Shown here: piece by piece, positions 24,482-33,413 of the stretch
How positions within the stretch are numbered: the stretch's first letter is position 1
Layout of the letters: the number at the start of each line of letters is the position of its first letter
Assembly: GCF_007830635.1 (NCBI RefSeq)
Contig: NZ_VLLA01000003.1
Location: 1-64,000, forward strand
Reading direction: 5' to 3'
Length of the DNA stretch: 64,000 nucleotides
Source of the DNA: Bradyrhizobium huanghuaihaiense
GTDB lineage: Bacteria > Pseudomonadota > Alphaproteobacteria > Rhizobiales > Xanthobacteraceae
Made by a program: the position numbers and the translations under genes
Notes under the pieces: generated by a model
Database searches by the model: none
The model's input: the letters and a program-made list of their open reading frames with translations, nothing else
What the model was told of the DNA's origin: nothing

Positions 24482-25498
24482 TCAGCTCGCTGCTGCAGCG
24501 ATGTCCGTGGGGTCGATCGTGTCCACCGGCAGCGCGAACTGCTCGACGCGCTGGTATCGCTTCTTGTTCAGCAGCAGTCGCGTCACGTCGGGCCGCGAAT
24601 AGTGGCCGGCGGGATCGGCCGCATTCTTGGCGATGCCGATGGCGCCGAGGTCGATCTCGGCAATCAACAGTCCCTCCTGGTCCTGCGCGAGCTTGTCGCC
24701 GATCTGGCTGCCGTCGGGGCCGTAGATCGCGGCAAAGCCGCCGCCAGCATGCAGCAGCGCGTGCTTGTCCGGCCGGTCGCAGAGCTCGTCGATCATCGCC
24801 TGCGACACCGTCGCGCACGGCGCCAGCACGAAGCATGAGCCCTCCACCGCATAGACGCGCGAGGCAGCGTTGTTGACCTCGGCGCCGAGCGCTGGCGCAA
24901 AGGGATCGTAGAGCGAAAAGCTCGGCCAGGCCGCGACATGCACCTGCTCGTTCTGGGCGTACATCGCGTATTTCGATAGCGGCTGGAGATGCTCCCAGCA
25001 GCACAGCGCACCGAGACGGCCGATGTCGGCCCTCGCATGGACGGCGAGGTCGCTGCCGTCGCCCTCGCCATAGACGGTGCGCTCAGCATGGGTCGGGCGC
25101 AGCTTGCGGCGTTTTGCAATTGTCTCGCCCTCGGGGCCAATCAGCCATTGGGCCAGATAAAGGCTGCCGCCGTCGCGCTCAGAGAGGCCGATCACCGCCG
25201 TCAGCTTCGCCTTGCGCACGGCATCGCGCAGGCGCTCGGCCTGTGGGCTGTCGTAGGACAGCGAATTGTCGAAATAGCGCTGCACGAAGCCGCGGCCGAT
25301 CGTCCAGGCCGGCGAGTCCATCCAGATGTGCCAGGGGTAGCCGGGAATGAAGGCTTCCGGAAAGGCAATCAGCTTGGCACCCCTCTCGGCCGCCTCCCTG
25401 ATGAGCGCGATCGATTTGTCGATCGAGGCGTCGAGATCGAGCCAGGCGGGCGCTGCCTGCACCACCGCCACCTTGTATCTGGGATGTTCGATGCCCAT
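24482..25498 (-). CDS. Nitrilase (carbon-nitrogen hydrolase)
   Basis: A 338-residue nitrilase of the true nitrilase branch. The catalytic triad is visible: Glu48 in AFPEAFIPGYP, Lys132 in RRKLRPTHAER and Cys167 in LGALCCWEHLQPL; CWEHLQP is the hallmark of nitrilases as opposed to amidases. It converts nitriles to carboxylic acids and ammonia. B. diazoefficiens has characterised nitrilases of this type. The ATG at 25498 has GGAGG 5 nt upstream; the ATG at 25510 contains that ribosome binding site and is unlikely. It is divergent from an AraC-type regulator, a likely activator. Confidence 0.94.
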   Translation of the reverse strand: MGIEHPRYKVAVVQAAPAWLDLDASIDKSIALIREAAERGAKLIAFPEAFIPGYPWHIWMDSPAWTIGRGFVQRYFDNSLSYDSPQAERLRDAVRKAKLTAVIGLSERDGGSLYLAQWLIGPEGETIAKRRKLRPTHAERTVYGEGDGSDLAVHARADIGRLGALCCWEHLQPLSKYAMYAQNEQVHVAAWPSFSLYDPFAPALGAEVNNAASRVYAVEGSCFVLAPCATVSQAMIDELCDRPDKHALLHAGGGFAAIYGPDGSQIGDKLAQDQEGLLIAEIDLGAIGIAKNAADPAGHYSRPDVTRLLLNKKRYQRVEQFALPVDTIDPTDIAAAAS

Positions 25499-25694
25499 TG
25501 CCGCCTCCATTGCCGGTTGATCGCAGACCTCGTCCGATGCAGTCTATTTGACCAAGCCGGGCAGCCGGCGCTCGACCATGGCGGCACAAAAACTCGACCG
25601 GACGGGATCGCCGCCCGGTCCGGGATTTGCCTCTGGTCAGGCTGGATCTGCACCAATTTGCGATTTTGCACGATGTGAAAGGGAGGCTGTCCAA

Positions 25695-26651
25695 ATGCCA
25701 ATCCAGTTCACGACGGACGGCAGCCCCGGCTACCGGCGGCTCGCCCTGTGGCAGGACATCGTCTGCGACGTCTTCGTCGGGCTCGACTGCAAGTCCGACC
25801 TCGGCAGCGCCTTCCACGGCTCGGTGACCCAAGCCCCGCTCGGCAAGGCCGTGTGCTCCGATGTCTGCTCCGACCGCCAGCACGTGTTCCGAACGTCCTC
25901 GCGCATCGCGCGCTCGGACCAGGATTTTGTGCTGGTCGCGCTCGGCAATCGCGGCGACGGCGGCGTGATGCAGGACGGCCGCGAGACCGTGATCCATCCC
26001 GGCGAGTTCGCGCTCTACGACACCACGCGGCCATACGAGCTGAAATTCAACGACAGTTTTACGCAGACCATCTTCAAGGTACCCCGCGAAATGCTGCAGC
26101 GGCGGCTCGGCGGCACCGAGACGCTGACCGCAATCTCCTTCGGCAGCGATGCACCGCTGGAGCGGCTCGCCTACGACTTCATCTTCAGGCTCTGCCAGAG
26201 CGCGGACCGGCTCGCGCCGAACAATGCGGCCGCCCTGTCGGAGCAGGCCGTCGATCTCCTGGCGATGGCGCTGAGCGAACGTCTGGGCGCGGCGTCACTG
26301 CCGTCCTCGACCCATCGCTCCGCCCTGCTCTACCGGCTGAAGGCGCACATCCGCGCGCACCTCGCCGATCCCGATCTCACGCTGGCGGAGACCGCCGCCG
26401 CGCTCGGCATCTCGCCGCGCTATGTGAACGATCTTCTCGCCGACGAGGACACCTCGTTTCAGCGCTACGTCCTCGCCGAGCGTCTCGCCCAGTGCCGGCG
26501 CGATCTCGCCTCGCCCCTGCTCGCCCATCGCCACATCAGCGAGATCGCATTCGCCTGGGGTTTTAACGACCTTTCGCATTTCGGCCGCGTCTTCCGCGAG
26601 CATTTCGGGATGTCCCCGCGCGATTTCAGACAGAGCCAATTGCGGCACTGA
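25695..26651 (+). CDS. AraC family regulator, probable nitrilase activator
   Basis: A 318-residue regulator. The N-terminal domain is of the AraC-binding-like type found in XylS/FeaR/NphR proteins (ALWQDIVCDVFVGLDCKSDL, FALYDTTRPYELKFNDSFTQ). The C-terminal AraC/XylS double HTH runs from about 215 (HIRAHLADPDLTLAETAAAL to HISEIAFAWGFNDLSHFGRV). In Rhodococcus, NphR with the same layout activates a nitrilase gene, and here the gene is divergent from a nitrilase. The ATG at 25695 has GGGAGG 8 nt upstream. The codons upstream in the same frame are out of family and not used. Confidence 0.88.
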   Translation: MPIQFTTDGSPGYRRLALWQDIVCDVFVGLDCKSDLGSAFHGSVTQAPLGKAVCSDVCSDRQHVFRTSSRIARSDQDFVLVALGNRGDGGVMQDGRETVIHPGEFALYDTTRPYELKFNDSFTQTIFKVPREMLQRRLGGTETLTAISFGSDAPLERLAYDFIFRLCQSADRLAPNNAAALSEQAVDLLAMALSERLGAASLPSSTHRSALLYRLKAHIRAHLADPDLTLAETAAALGISPRYVNDLLADEDTSFQRYVLAERLAQCRRDLASPLLAHRHISEIAFAWGFNDLSHFGRVFREHFGMSPRDFRQSQLRH

Positions 26652-26740
26652 GCCATCTTCGCGAGCCTTCGCCGCAGGCGAAGGCAACGCTCGCCAATTC
26701 CAGATTGTCTAGTCACTCCGCGTGCATCAGGCTGGCACGC

Positions 26741-26977
26741 ATGAGGACTCACACGACGATCAGCGGAGCGGAGCTGCTGTTGAGCATGATCGCGATCCGG
26801 CTTGCGGTGCTGGTCGTGGTGGGGTGGAGTTTGACTCTGCTGCCGCAGCAGGCTCGCAATAGTGACCTTGCCTGCGCTCCCTCACCCGCAGCAAGGGGCG
26901 CGGCAAATCCTCCGGCGAAGATCGTCGGCCCACGCATTGCCGATGCCGCGCTCGATGACATGCTTCGGCACGACTAG
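26741..26977 (+). CDS. Possible small membrane protein
   Basis: A 78-residue frame with one plausible transmembrane helix (LSMIAIRLAVLVVVGWSLTL) and a polar tail ending ALDDMLRHD. No good ribosome binding site is seen before the ATG. It may be a real but poorly conserved small protein or chance. It lies between the AraC gene and the aldo/keto reductase. Confidence 0.3.
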   Translation: MRTHTTISGAELLLSMIAIRLAVLVVVGWSLTLLPQQARNSDLACAPSPAARGAANPPAKIVGPRIADAALDDMLRHD

Positions 26978-27092
26978 CCCGCTCCGCAGCAAGGCCGGTA
27001 TGTGAGCGCGTCGTAGGACAACGCACCTGCTTGCGCTAGTTTCGGCAACAAGGCCGCACCGGTCAATCAGCGGCCATCCGAGGAGCATGTCG

Positions 27093-28118
27093 ATGGAATA
27101 CCGACGCTTGGGCCGGTCCGGCCTCATGGTGCCTGCTTTGAGCCTGGGAACGGGCACGTTCGGCGGCGTCGGCCGCCTCGCCGCCTGGGGCACGACGGAC
27201 GCGACCGAAGCGCGCCGCCTTCTCGATATCTGCCTCGAAGCCGGCGTATCGATGTTCGACACCGCCGACGTCTATTCGCTCGGCGAGTCCGAGCGCGTTC
27301 TGGGTGAGGCCATCAAGGGCCGCCGCGACAAGGTGCTGATCTCGACCAAGGCAACCTTCCGCTTCGGCGACGGTCCCAACGACATTGGCTCGTCACGCCA
27401 GCACCTGCTCGCGGCCATCGACGGCTCGCTGAGCCGCCTCGGCACCGATTACATCGACCTGTTCCAGCTCCATGGCTTCGACGCCTTCACTCCGCCGGAA
27501 GAGGTGCTCTCGACGCTCGACATGCTCGTGCGCGCCGGCAAGATCCGCTATGTCGGCGTCTCGAATTTTTCGGGCTGGCATTTGATGAAGTCGCTCGGCG
27601 TGGCCGACAAGCACGGCTTCCCGCGCTACGTTGCCAACCAGACCTACTATTCACTGATCGGTCGCGACTACGAATGGGAGCTGATGCCGCTCGGCCTCGA
27701 CCAGGGTCTGGGCGCGGTGGTGTGGTCGCCGCTCGGATGGGGACGCCTCACGGGAAAAATCCGGCGTGGCCAGCCGAAGCCCGAGGTCAGCCGCCTGCCC
27801 AAGACCGCCGACTTTGGCCCGCCGGTGCCGGACGAGCACGTCTATCGTGTGGTCGGCGCGATCGACGAGGTTGCGAAGGAGACCGGCAAGAGCGTCTCGC
27901 AGATCGCGCTGAACTGGCTGCTCCAGCGTCCGACGGTTTCGACGCTGATCATCGGCGCGCGCAACGAGGCGCAGCTGCGCGAGAATCTCGGCGCGGTCGG
28001 CTGGACCTTGACCAAGGACCAGGTCGCCAAGCTCGATGCCGCCAGCAAGGTGACGCTGCCCTATCCCTACTGGCACCAGCGCACGACCTTCACCGACCGC
28101 AATCCGCCGGCGGTGTGA
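27093..28118 (+). CDS. Aldo/keto reductase
   Basis: A 341-residue NADPH-dependent oxidoreductase of the AKR superfamily (YajO/Tas-like). The start MEYRRLGRSGLMVPALSLGT is typical. The catalytic Asp and Tyr lie in FDTADVYSLGESE, the Lys in KVLISTKATF and the His in DLFQLHGFDAFTPPEE. NADPH-binding residues are toward the C-terminus (LIIGARNEAQLRENLGAVGW). The ATG at 27093 is 8 nt from AGGAG; the ATG at 27087 is too close to it. Physiological substrate unknown. Confidence 0.92.
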   Translation: MEYRRLGRSGLMVPALSLGTGTFGGVGRLAAWGTTDATEARRLLDICLEAGVSMFDTADVYSLGESERVLGEAIKGRRDKVLISTKATFRFGDGPNDIGSSRQHLLAAIDGSLSRLGTDYIDLFQLHGFDAFTPPEEVLSTLDMLVRAGKIRYVGVSNFSGWHLMKSLGVADKHGFPRYVANQTYYSLIGRDYEWELMPLGLDQGLGAVVWSPLGWGRLTGKIRRGQPKPEVSRLPKTADFGPPVPDEHVYRVVGAIDEVAKETGKSVSQIALNWLLQRPTVSTLIIGARNEAQLRENLGAVGWTLTKDQVAKLDAASKVTLPYPYWHQRTTFTDRNPPAV

Positions 28119-28124
28119 CGAGCG

Positions 28125-28271
28125 CGCTTGAGCCGCATCAAGCCTGCTTGGGCCTTCTGATCACGCCCCGGCCGATCACGGTGGCGTTCGCCGCGCCGCT
28201 CGCCGGGCGCCTGGTCGAGCACTATCCGGCCGGCGCGGCGCAGAGCATGTCCGGGTGCAGGACGGGCAGTG
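28125..28271 (+). pseudogene. Remnant of an MFS (DHA2-type) transporter
   Basis: Just after the aldo/keto reductase stop, one frame reads LGLLITPRPITVAFAAPLAG followed by RLVEHYPAG. That resembles the GLLMTPWPLAVGLAAPLAG-like segment in EmrB/DHA2 permeases. It has no start codon and is soon out of frame. It therefore looks like a short leftover of a deleted transporter gene. The resemblance is by eye only. Confidence 0.4.
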
Positions 28272-28390
28272 GATGAAGGAGGATTGAGGCTGCGCCCACA
28301 ACCTGTGCGTGGCTTAACCATCTGGACTAACGAAGTATTGCTCTCGCGCCCTGGTTGCGCTTCATTGCGGCGGGGAATAAGGGGCATTTC

Positions 28391-28855
28391 ATGCGTTCAT
28401 TTGGAATTGTGGCGCTCAGCGTCATGCTGGGCGGCTGCGCGTCCGTCACGCGCGGCACGACGGAAAATATCAGCATCTCATCGACACCTTCAGGCGTGGA
28501 AGCCGTGGTCAGCGGAATGGAGGTTCCGACCACCTGCACGACGCCCTGCTCCGTGGTCGTCAAGCGAAACGCCGACATCTCGATCACCTTCCAGAAGGAA
28601 GGTTACGAGCCGCAGGTCGTGCCGCTCAGCCGGGACATCCAGACCGGCGGCGCGGCGGGCTTTGCCGGCAATCTCCTGCTGGGCGGTGTCGTCGGCATGG
28701 GCGTCGATGCTGCGACCGGGGCTGCGACCGATCACAAGCCCAATCCGGTCATCGTGACGATGCAGCCGGCAGCCCCTGCCCGCAGCGCGCGACCGCCGGC
28801 GAAGAAGCCGCGGCCGCCGGCAGCAGCGGCGCCTCCGCCAGACACCGGCACCTAG
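28391..28855 (+). CDS. Outer-membrane-type lipoprotein, PEGA-like
   Basis: A 154-residue lipoprotein. The lipobox is VMLGGC at residues about 11-16, with acylation on the Cys. The mature part has a short PEGA-like beta segment (ISISSTPSGVEAVVSGMEVP, TTPCSVVVKRNADISITFQK), a glycine-rich hydrophobic stretch (GGAAGFAGNLLLGGVVGMGV) and a Pro/Ala-rich tail. Ala at +2 would favour outer-membrane sorting. It is followed by a strong bidirectional terminator. Function unknown; such proteins are often envelope-anchored scaffolds. Confidence 0.82.
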   Translation: MRSFGIVALSVMLGGCASVTRGTTENISISSTPSGVEAVVSGMEVPTTCTTPCSVVVKRNADISITFQKEGYEPQVVPLSRDIQTGGAAGFAGNLLLGGVVGMGVDAATGAATDHKPNPVIVTMQPAAPARSARPPAKKPRPPAAAAPPPDTGT

Positions 28856-28869
28856 ACTGTCACGCAAAC

Positions 28870-28897
28870 AAAAGGCCGGCTGTTCAGCCGGCCTTTT
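28870..28897. terminator. Bidirectional intrinsic terminator
   Basis: AAAAGGCCGGCTG-TT-CAGCCGGCCTTTT: perfect 13-bp arms with T-tracts in both directions, between the convergent lipoprotein gene and clpA. Confidence 0.95.
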
Positions 28898-28916
28898 CGA
28901 TTCATGTCGCTCGCGA

Positions 28917-31328
28917 TCAAGCCTTGACCAGCGGGCCCTTGGAGGTCGGCCCCTTCGAGCCGCCGGGGCCGCCCGGCTTGTTGGACTTGCCCGGCGGGCG
29001 CTTGCGGGTGCCGGGCAGCTTCTCCTGCTTCGGCGTGACCGGGCCCTCGACGAACTCGAAGCCGATCTTGTCCTTGGTCTCGTCGGCCTCGTCCTTGACG
29101 AGAACGACGCGGACGTGGCCGCCGCCTTTCAGCTTGCCGAACAGCACCTCGTCGGCCAGCGGCTTCTTGATGTGCTCCTGAATCACGCGGGCCATGGGAC
29201 GTGCGCCCATCTGCTCGTCGTAACCATGCTGCACCAGCCAGGCCTTGGCGGGCTCGGACAGCTCGATGGTGACGTCGCGGTCGCCGAGCTGCGCCTCCAG
29301 CTGAAGCACGAACTTCTCGACGACGGTGCCGATCACCTCGACGCTGAGATGGCCGAACGAGACGATGGCATCGAGACGGTTGCGGAATTCCGGCGCGAAC
29401 TGCCGGTTGATGGCCTCGTGGTCGTCGCCTTCCCGCTTCGAGCGCGTGAAGCCGAACGCCTGCTTGGCGAGATCCGAAGCACCCGCATTCGTGGTCATGA
29501 TCAGGATCACGTTGCGGAAATTGACCTGCTTGCCGTTGTGGTCGGTGAGCCGGCCGTGATCCATGATCTGGAGCAGCACGTTGTAGAGGTCGGGATGCGC
29601 CTTCTCGATTTCATCGAGCAGCACCACGCAATGCGGATGCTGGTCGACGCCGTCGGTCAGCAGGCCGCCCTGATCGAAGCCGACATAGCCGGGAGGCGCG
29701 CCGATCAGGCGCGATACGGTGTGCCGCTCCATGTATTCGGACATGTCGAAGCGCAACAGCTCGACGCCGAGCGACGCCGCGAGCTGCTTTGCGACCTCGG
29801 TCTTGCCGACGCCGGTCGGACCCGAGAACAGGTAGCAGCCGATCGGCTTCTCCGGTTCGCGCAGCCCGGCGCGTGCCAGCTTGATCGAGGCGGCGAGCGA
29901 CTCGATCGCCTTGTCCTGGCCGAACACGGTGCGCTTCAGCGTCTGCTCGAGATGCTTGAGCACCTCGGCATCGTCCTTCGACACGCTCTTCGGCGGGATC
30001 CGCGCCATCGAGGCGATCGTGGTCTCGATCTCCTTGATGCCGATGGTCTTCTTGCGCTTGTTCTCGGCGACCAGCATCTGCGCCGCACCGGACTCGTCGA
30101 TCACGTCGATCGCCTTGTCGGGCAGTTTGCGGTCGTGGATGTAGCGCGAGGAAAGCTGCACCGCGGCCTCGATCGCCTCATTGGTGTACTTCAGCCGGTG
30201 GTAGTCCTCGAAATACGGCTTGAGGCCCTTGAGGATCGCGATGGCGTCCTCAACCGTCGGCTCGTTGATGTCGATCTTCTGGAAGCGCCGCACCAGCGCG
30301 CGGTCCTTCTCGAAGTGCTGGCGATATTCCTTGTAGGTGGTCGAACCCATGCAGCGGATCGTGCCCGAGGCAAGCGCCGGCTTGAGCAGGTTCGACGCAT
30401 CCATTGCGCCACCCGACGTCGCGCCCGCACCGATTACGGTGTGGATCTCGTCGATGAACAGGATCGCGTTGGGATGCGCTTCGAGCTCCTTGAGCACCTG
30501 CTTCAGACGCTCTTCGAAATCGCCGCGATAGCGCGTGCCGGCGAGCAGCGTGCCCATGTCCAGCGAGAACACGGTCGCAGCCGCCAGAACTTCCGGCACC
30601 TCGCTGTCGACGATGCGCTTGGCGAGGCCTTCGGCGATCGCGGTCTTGCCGACGCCGGCTTCGCCGACGAACAGCGGATTGTTCTTCTGCCGGCGGCACA
30701 GCACCTGGATCGCGCGATTGATCTCGGAATTGCGTCCGATCACCGGGTCGATCTTGCCGTCACGCGCCTTCTTGTTGAGGTTGACGCAATAGGTCTCGAG
30801 CGCCTCGCCCTTCTTCTTGGCGTCCTCGGTGCCCTTGGTCTCGGTTTCCTCGTCGACGCCGCGCACGGGGCGCGCCTCTGAGACGCCCGGCCGCTTGGCG
30901 ATGCCGTGGCTGATGTAGTTGACCGCATCGTAGCGCGTCATGTCCTGCTCTTGCAGGAAGTAAGCGGCATGACTCTCGCGTTCGGCGAAGATCGCGATCA
31001 GCACGTTGGCGCCGGTCACCTCTTCGCGACCCGACGACTGCACATGGATCACCGCGCGCTGGATCACGCGCTGGAAACCGGCGGTCGGCTTGGCATCGTC
31101 GGCGCCATCCGTCACCAGGTTCTCGAATTCGGTCTCAAGATAGTTGACGAGGCTCGTGCGGAGCTTGTCGAGATCGACGCTGCAGGCGCGCATGACGGCG
31201 GCTGCATCGGAGTCGTCGATCAGGGAGAGCAGGAGATGCTCGAGCGTCGCGTATTGGTGATGACGCTCGTTTGCGATCGCCAGCGCACGATGCAGGGATT
31301 GTTCAAGGCTTTGGGAAAAAGTCGGCAT
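28917..31328 (-). CDS. clpA: ClpA, ATPase subunit of ClpAP protease
   Basis: An 803-residue Hsp100 unfoldase. The N-domain ([30 protein letters not shown]) is followed by AAA1 with Walker [15 protein letters not shown], then AAA2 with Walker [15 protein letters not shown] and Walker [14 protein letters not shown]. The ClpP-binding loop is present in AAA2 ([16 protein letters not shown]). It lacks the long ClpB middle coiled coil, which separates it from ClpB. The C-terminus carries a Lys/Pro/Gly-rich extension (about 40 residues) not found in E. coli ClpA (758 residues). The adaptor clpS lies upstream on the same strand, 294 bp away. Confidence 0.97.
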   Translation of the reverse strand: MPTFSQSLEQSLHRALAIANERHHQYATLEHLLLSLIDDSDAAAVMRACSVDLDKLRTSLVNYLETEFENLVTDGADDAKPTAGFQRVIQRAVIHVQSSGREEVTGANVLIAIFAERESHAAYFLQEQDMTRYDAVNYISHGIAKRPGVSEARPVRGVDEETETKGTEDAKKKGEALETYCVNLNKKARDGKIDPVIGRNSEINRAIQVLCRRQKNNPLFVGEAGVGKTAIAEGLAKRIVDSEVPEVLAAATVFSLDMGTLLAGTRYRGDFEERLKQVLKELEAHPNAILFIDEIHTVIGAGATSGGAMDASNLLKPALASGTIRCMGSTTYKEYRQHFEKDRALVRRFQKIDINEPTVEDAIAILKGLKPYFEDYHRLKYTNEAIEAAVQLSSRYIHDRKLPDKAIDVIDESGAAQMLVAENKRKKTIGIKEIETTIASMARIPPKSVSKDDAEVLKHLEQTLKRTVFGQDKAIESLAASIKLARAGLREPEKPIGCYLFSGPTGVGKTEVAKQLAASLGVELLRFDMSEYMERHTVSRLIGAPPGYVGFDQGGLLTDGVDQHPHCVVLLDEIEKAHPDLYNVLLQIMDHGRLTDHNGKQVNFRNVILIMTTNAGASDLAKQAFGFTRSKREGDDHEAINRQFAPEFRNRLDAIVSFGHLSVEVIGTVVEKFVLQLEAQLGDRDVTIELSEPAKAWLVQHGYDEQMGARPMARVIQEHIKKPLADEVLFGKLKGGGHVRVVLVKDEADETKDKIGFEFVEGPVTPKQEKLPGTRKRPPGKSNKPGGPGGSKGPTSKGPLVKA

Positions 31329-31622
31329 TCGCGTCCTCTATGGCCCCCACCATCATGATCGCCATCGCCCGGTCAGGCAACAACAACCTTTGTCACATAT
31401 AGTTATACAAGATCGCGGCGAAAGACCGGTTCCGCGACTCTGCAGCTAGCCACCTGGGCTATTTTCAATGCAAAACCCGTTCCGATTTGGGCAGGGCGGC
31501 ACCGGTGCAGAATTCCTCAAATCCTGCCGGCTGCAGCAGACATCGCGCGCAGGCATCACGCGACAATCACATTGCGACAGACACGAGAGCCGTCCTCAAG
31601 ACGCGCCGTAAGGTAACTTACC
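31329..31622. other. Intergenic region between clpA and clpS
   Basis: About 290 nt that must hold the clpA promoter. It includes an AT-rich stretch (CACATATAGTTATACAAGAT) and a GTAAGGTAACTTACCTTAC palindrome-like run near 31608-31626 at the clpS 3' end. No gene seen. Confidence 0.45.
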
Positions 31623-31955
31623 TTACTTCTTTTCCATCACGCATTGCAGCGGATGCTGGTGCTTGCGGGCGAAATCCATCACCTGCGTCACCTTCGTCTC
31701 GGCGATCTCGTAGGTGAACACGCCGCACTCCCCGATACCGTGATGGTGAACGTGGAGCATGATCTTGGTCGCCGCCTCGACGTCCTTCTGGAAGAACTTC
31801 TCCAGCACGTGGACGACGAATTCCATCGGCGTGTAGTCGTCGTTCAGGATCAATACGCGGTAGAGGTTCGGCCGCTTGGTCTTCGGCTTGACCTTGGTGA
31901 TGACAGAGGTGTTCGGACCCGTCGGATTGCCGGAACGGTTCTCGTCATTGCTCAT
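31623..31955 (-). CDS. clpS: ClpS, N-end-rule adaptor for ClpAP
   Basis: A 110-residue adaptor of standard length. The core motif is [20 protein letters not shown]; the DDYTPM residues form the N-degron pocket. It also has [20 protein letters not shown] and [20 protein letters not shown]. It delivers substrates with destabilising N-termini to ClpA. Start MSNDENRSG at 31955 gives the length usual in the family; an upstream ATG at 32015 would add 20 residues of frame-like sequence. clpA lies downstream. Confidence 0.96.
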   Translation of the reverse strand: MSNDENRSGNPTGPNTSVITKVKPKTKRPNLYRVLILNDDYTPMEFVVHVLEKFFQKDVEAATKIMLHVHHHGIGECGVFTYEIAETKVTQVMDFARKHQHPLQCVMEKK

Positions 31956-32636
31956 CCGGGGAGCGGGAGCGGCGATGGCCGCGGACAGGTCGAGTCTGGA
32001 CAACAGTTGCGGCATGGCTCAGGCGTTCAAATTCCCCACGGAAGCGTATGACGGTCCGCCGCGGAGCCCCGGCCTTCGGAGCTTCACACGGGCGCGCCGC
32101 CTCGTTGGATCGCCGCTTCCAACCGGTCCGGTCCAAGCCGTATCGGTCGTCAACAATATGGGCCCGCCCCCGGCTCGCCGCAAGCGTGCAAAGGTCCGGC
32201 CGATGCGGCCGCGACGGTCCCGATTCCCGATCTGGACGATCCTGTCCGAGGTTAATCAATCCGGGCCGATTTGACAAAATCTTCCGCGCCGCCAGGTTAG
32301 AACATGTTGATCAGGAACCGGCCGGACAACTGAGCTGTGACGGTTTCGCGCCGGGTCATCTCCGGACTTCTACGGTCCGGTCGCACGGCCGGTTGAATCT
32401 CGTGGCGCGAAATCGGGCAAGGAAGAAGCTGCGCGAAACGCGGTCCCCCACGAGCATCATGATCTTCGTGCAGGTGAGCGCCAGGAGCGAACCGATGACG
32501 CGCGTACGGCAATATCGCGCGAGAGTGCCGACAATCTCGATCCGAAGCACGTCGAACGGACCGCCGGCGCATCGAGGAAGATCTCCGCCGGTCGAAGCTG
32601 CGCGCGGCGCGCTGGGACGATCCGTCGTGACAAACG
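31956..32636. other. Long gap between clpS and the phasin terminator
   Basis: About 680 nt with no convincing gene. Frames on both strands are Arg-rich and lack ribosome binding sites. A minus-strand frame at 32356-32550 has a short hydrophobic patch (IGSLLALTCTKIMMLVG) but no other support. The clpS promoter must be at the left end. Confidence 0.45.
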
Positions 32637-32664
32637 AAAAGCCCGGCTGTTCAGCCGGGCTTTT
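32637..32664. terminator. Intrinsic terminator downstream of the phasin gene
   Basis: AAAAGCCCGGCTG-TT-CAGCCGGGCTTTT, perfect 13-bp arms with T-tracts on both strands, 23 nt past the phasin stop. Confidence 0.95.
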
Positions 32665-32687
32665 GCTTCCAGAATATCCGGGAAAGC

Positions 32688-33026
32688 TTAGTTGGCGGCC
32701 GGGGTGAACTTCGACACGATGGTCTCGACCGGCTTGAACGCCTGCTTGGCGAGGTCGTTGTAAAGGCCGGCGATCTTCTGCGATTCCGCGACGAAGGTCT
32801 CGTAGGCGGAACGGGCGAAGTCGGTCTGGGCTTCCATGGCCTTGTCCAGCGACTTCACGCCGGAAAGCTTCTCGACGAAGGACTTGGTGTCTTCAAACGA
32901 CTTCTTGGTGTAGTCGCCATAGGCGCTGGCGATCGCCTGGAGGCCGTGCTGCACCGAGGTCGCGGAGGCAACGCACTGCTCGAAGTGCTCTTTCCCGTAG
33001 TTCTGAAAGTCTTCAACCTTGAACAT
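32688..33026 (-). CDS. Phasin family protein
   Basis: A 112-residue, fully helical phasin (Phasin_2 type). Phasins coat polyhydroxybutyrate granules. The sequence is an amphipathic heptad pattern with few charges on one face (QHGLQAIASAYGDYTKKSFE, AYETFVAESQKIAGLYNDLA, KQAFKPVETIVSKF). Two TGC-N3-GCA boxes lie 65-100 nt upstream, the motif bound by the PHB-responsive repressor PhaR; PhaR typically represses phasin genes until granules form. A strong terminator follows. It is monocistronic. Confidence 0.92.
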   Translation of the reverse strand: MFKVEDFQNYGKEHFEQCVASATSVQHGLQAIASAYGDYTKKSFEDTKSFVEKLSGVKSLDKAMEAQTDFARSAYETFVAESQKIAGLYNDLAKQAFKPVETIVSKFTPAAN

Positions 33027-33090
33027 TTCGGAATCCTTTTCCCTGGCTCTCGTCGGGAAGCCCCGGCTCCCTGACTGTGCCCATAATTAG

Positions 33091-33099
33091 TGCAACGCA
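33091..33099 (-). promoter_or_regulatory. PhaR-type box, proximal
   Basis: TGCAACGCA fits TGC-N3-GCA. It is 65 nt upstream of the phasin start codon and 29 bp centre-to-centre from a second identical-pattern site. Confidence 0.6.
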
Positions 33100-33119
33100 C
33101 AATAAAGTCAAGAATCTTG

Positions 33120-33128
33120 TGCGTCGCA
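33120..33128 (-). promoter_or_regulatory. PhaR-type box, distal
   Basis: TGCGTCGCA fits TGC-N3-GCA and is flanked by TTG...CAA, extending the dyad (TTGTGCGTCGCACAA). Paired with the site at 33091. Confidence 0.6.
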
Positions 33129-33413
33129 CAAAAACTAGATGCAAATCGCGGAGATTCCCGGGGTTTCCCGCAAGGGTTCCTTAAGCTTTTGGAAACCGCG
33201 GCCCCCTACCCTGATTCCCTGGACGTGTTCAGCTTCTGCAATCGGCCAAAGCCGTTTGAGAACATCACCTTAGCCAGAACAGCGGCTCAGGCCCAACGTT
33301 CCCCGCAGCGAACACCCGCGGAGGGACAGCCTGAGCAGGTAATGATCCCGGGTCGATGGGCACAATTTCGCCTCACGGGCCGGTGATCAAGTCAGAAACG
33401 GGGACGGGGTTCC
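33129..33413. other. Region between phasin and PBP genes
   Basis: About 285 nt containing the promoter of the D-Ala-D-Ala carboxypeptidase gene; no gene and no clear motif identified. Confidence 0.4.

Noticed and set aside
29115..30881. 588-codon plus-strand frame
   Set aside because: Exactly antisense to clpA, a high-GC artefact.
32048..32707. 219-codon plus-strand frame between clpS and phasin
   Set aside because: Arg/Ser-rich, crosses a strong terminator and the phasin 3' end, no start signal.
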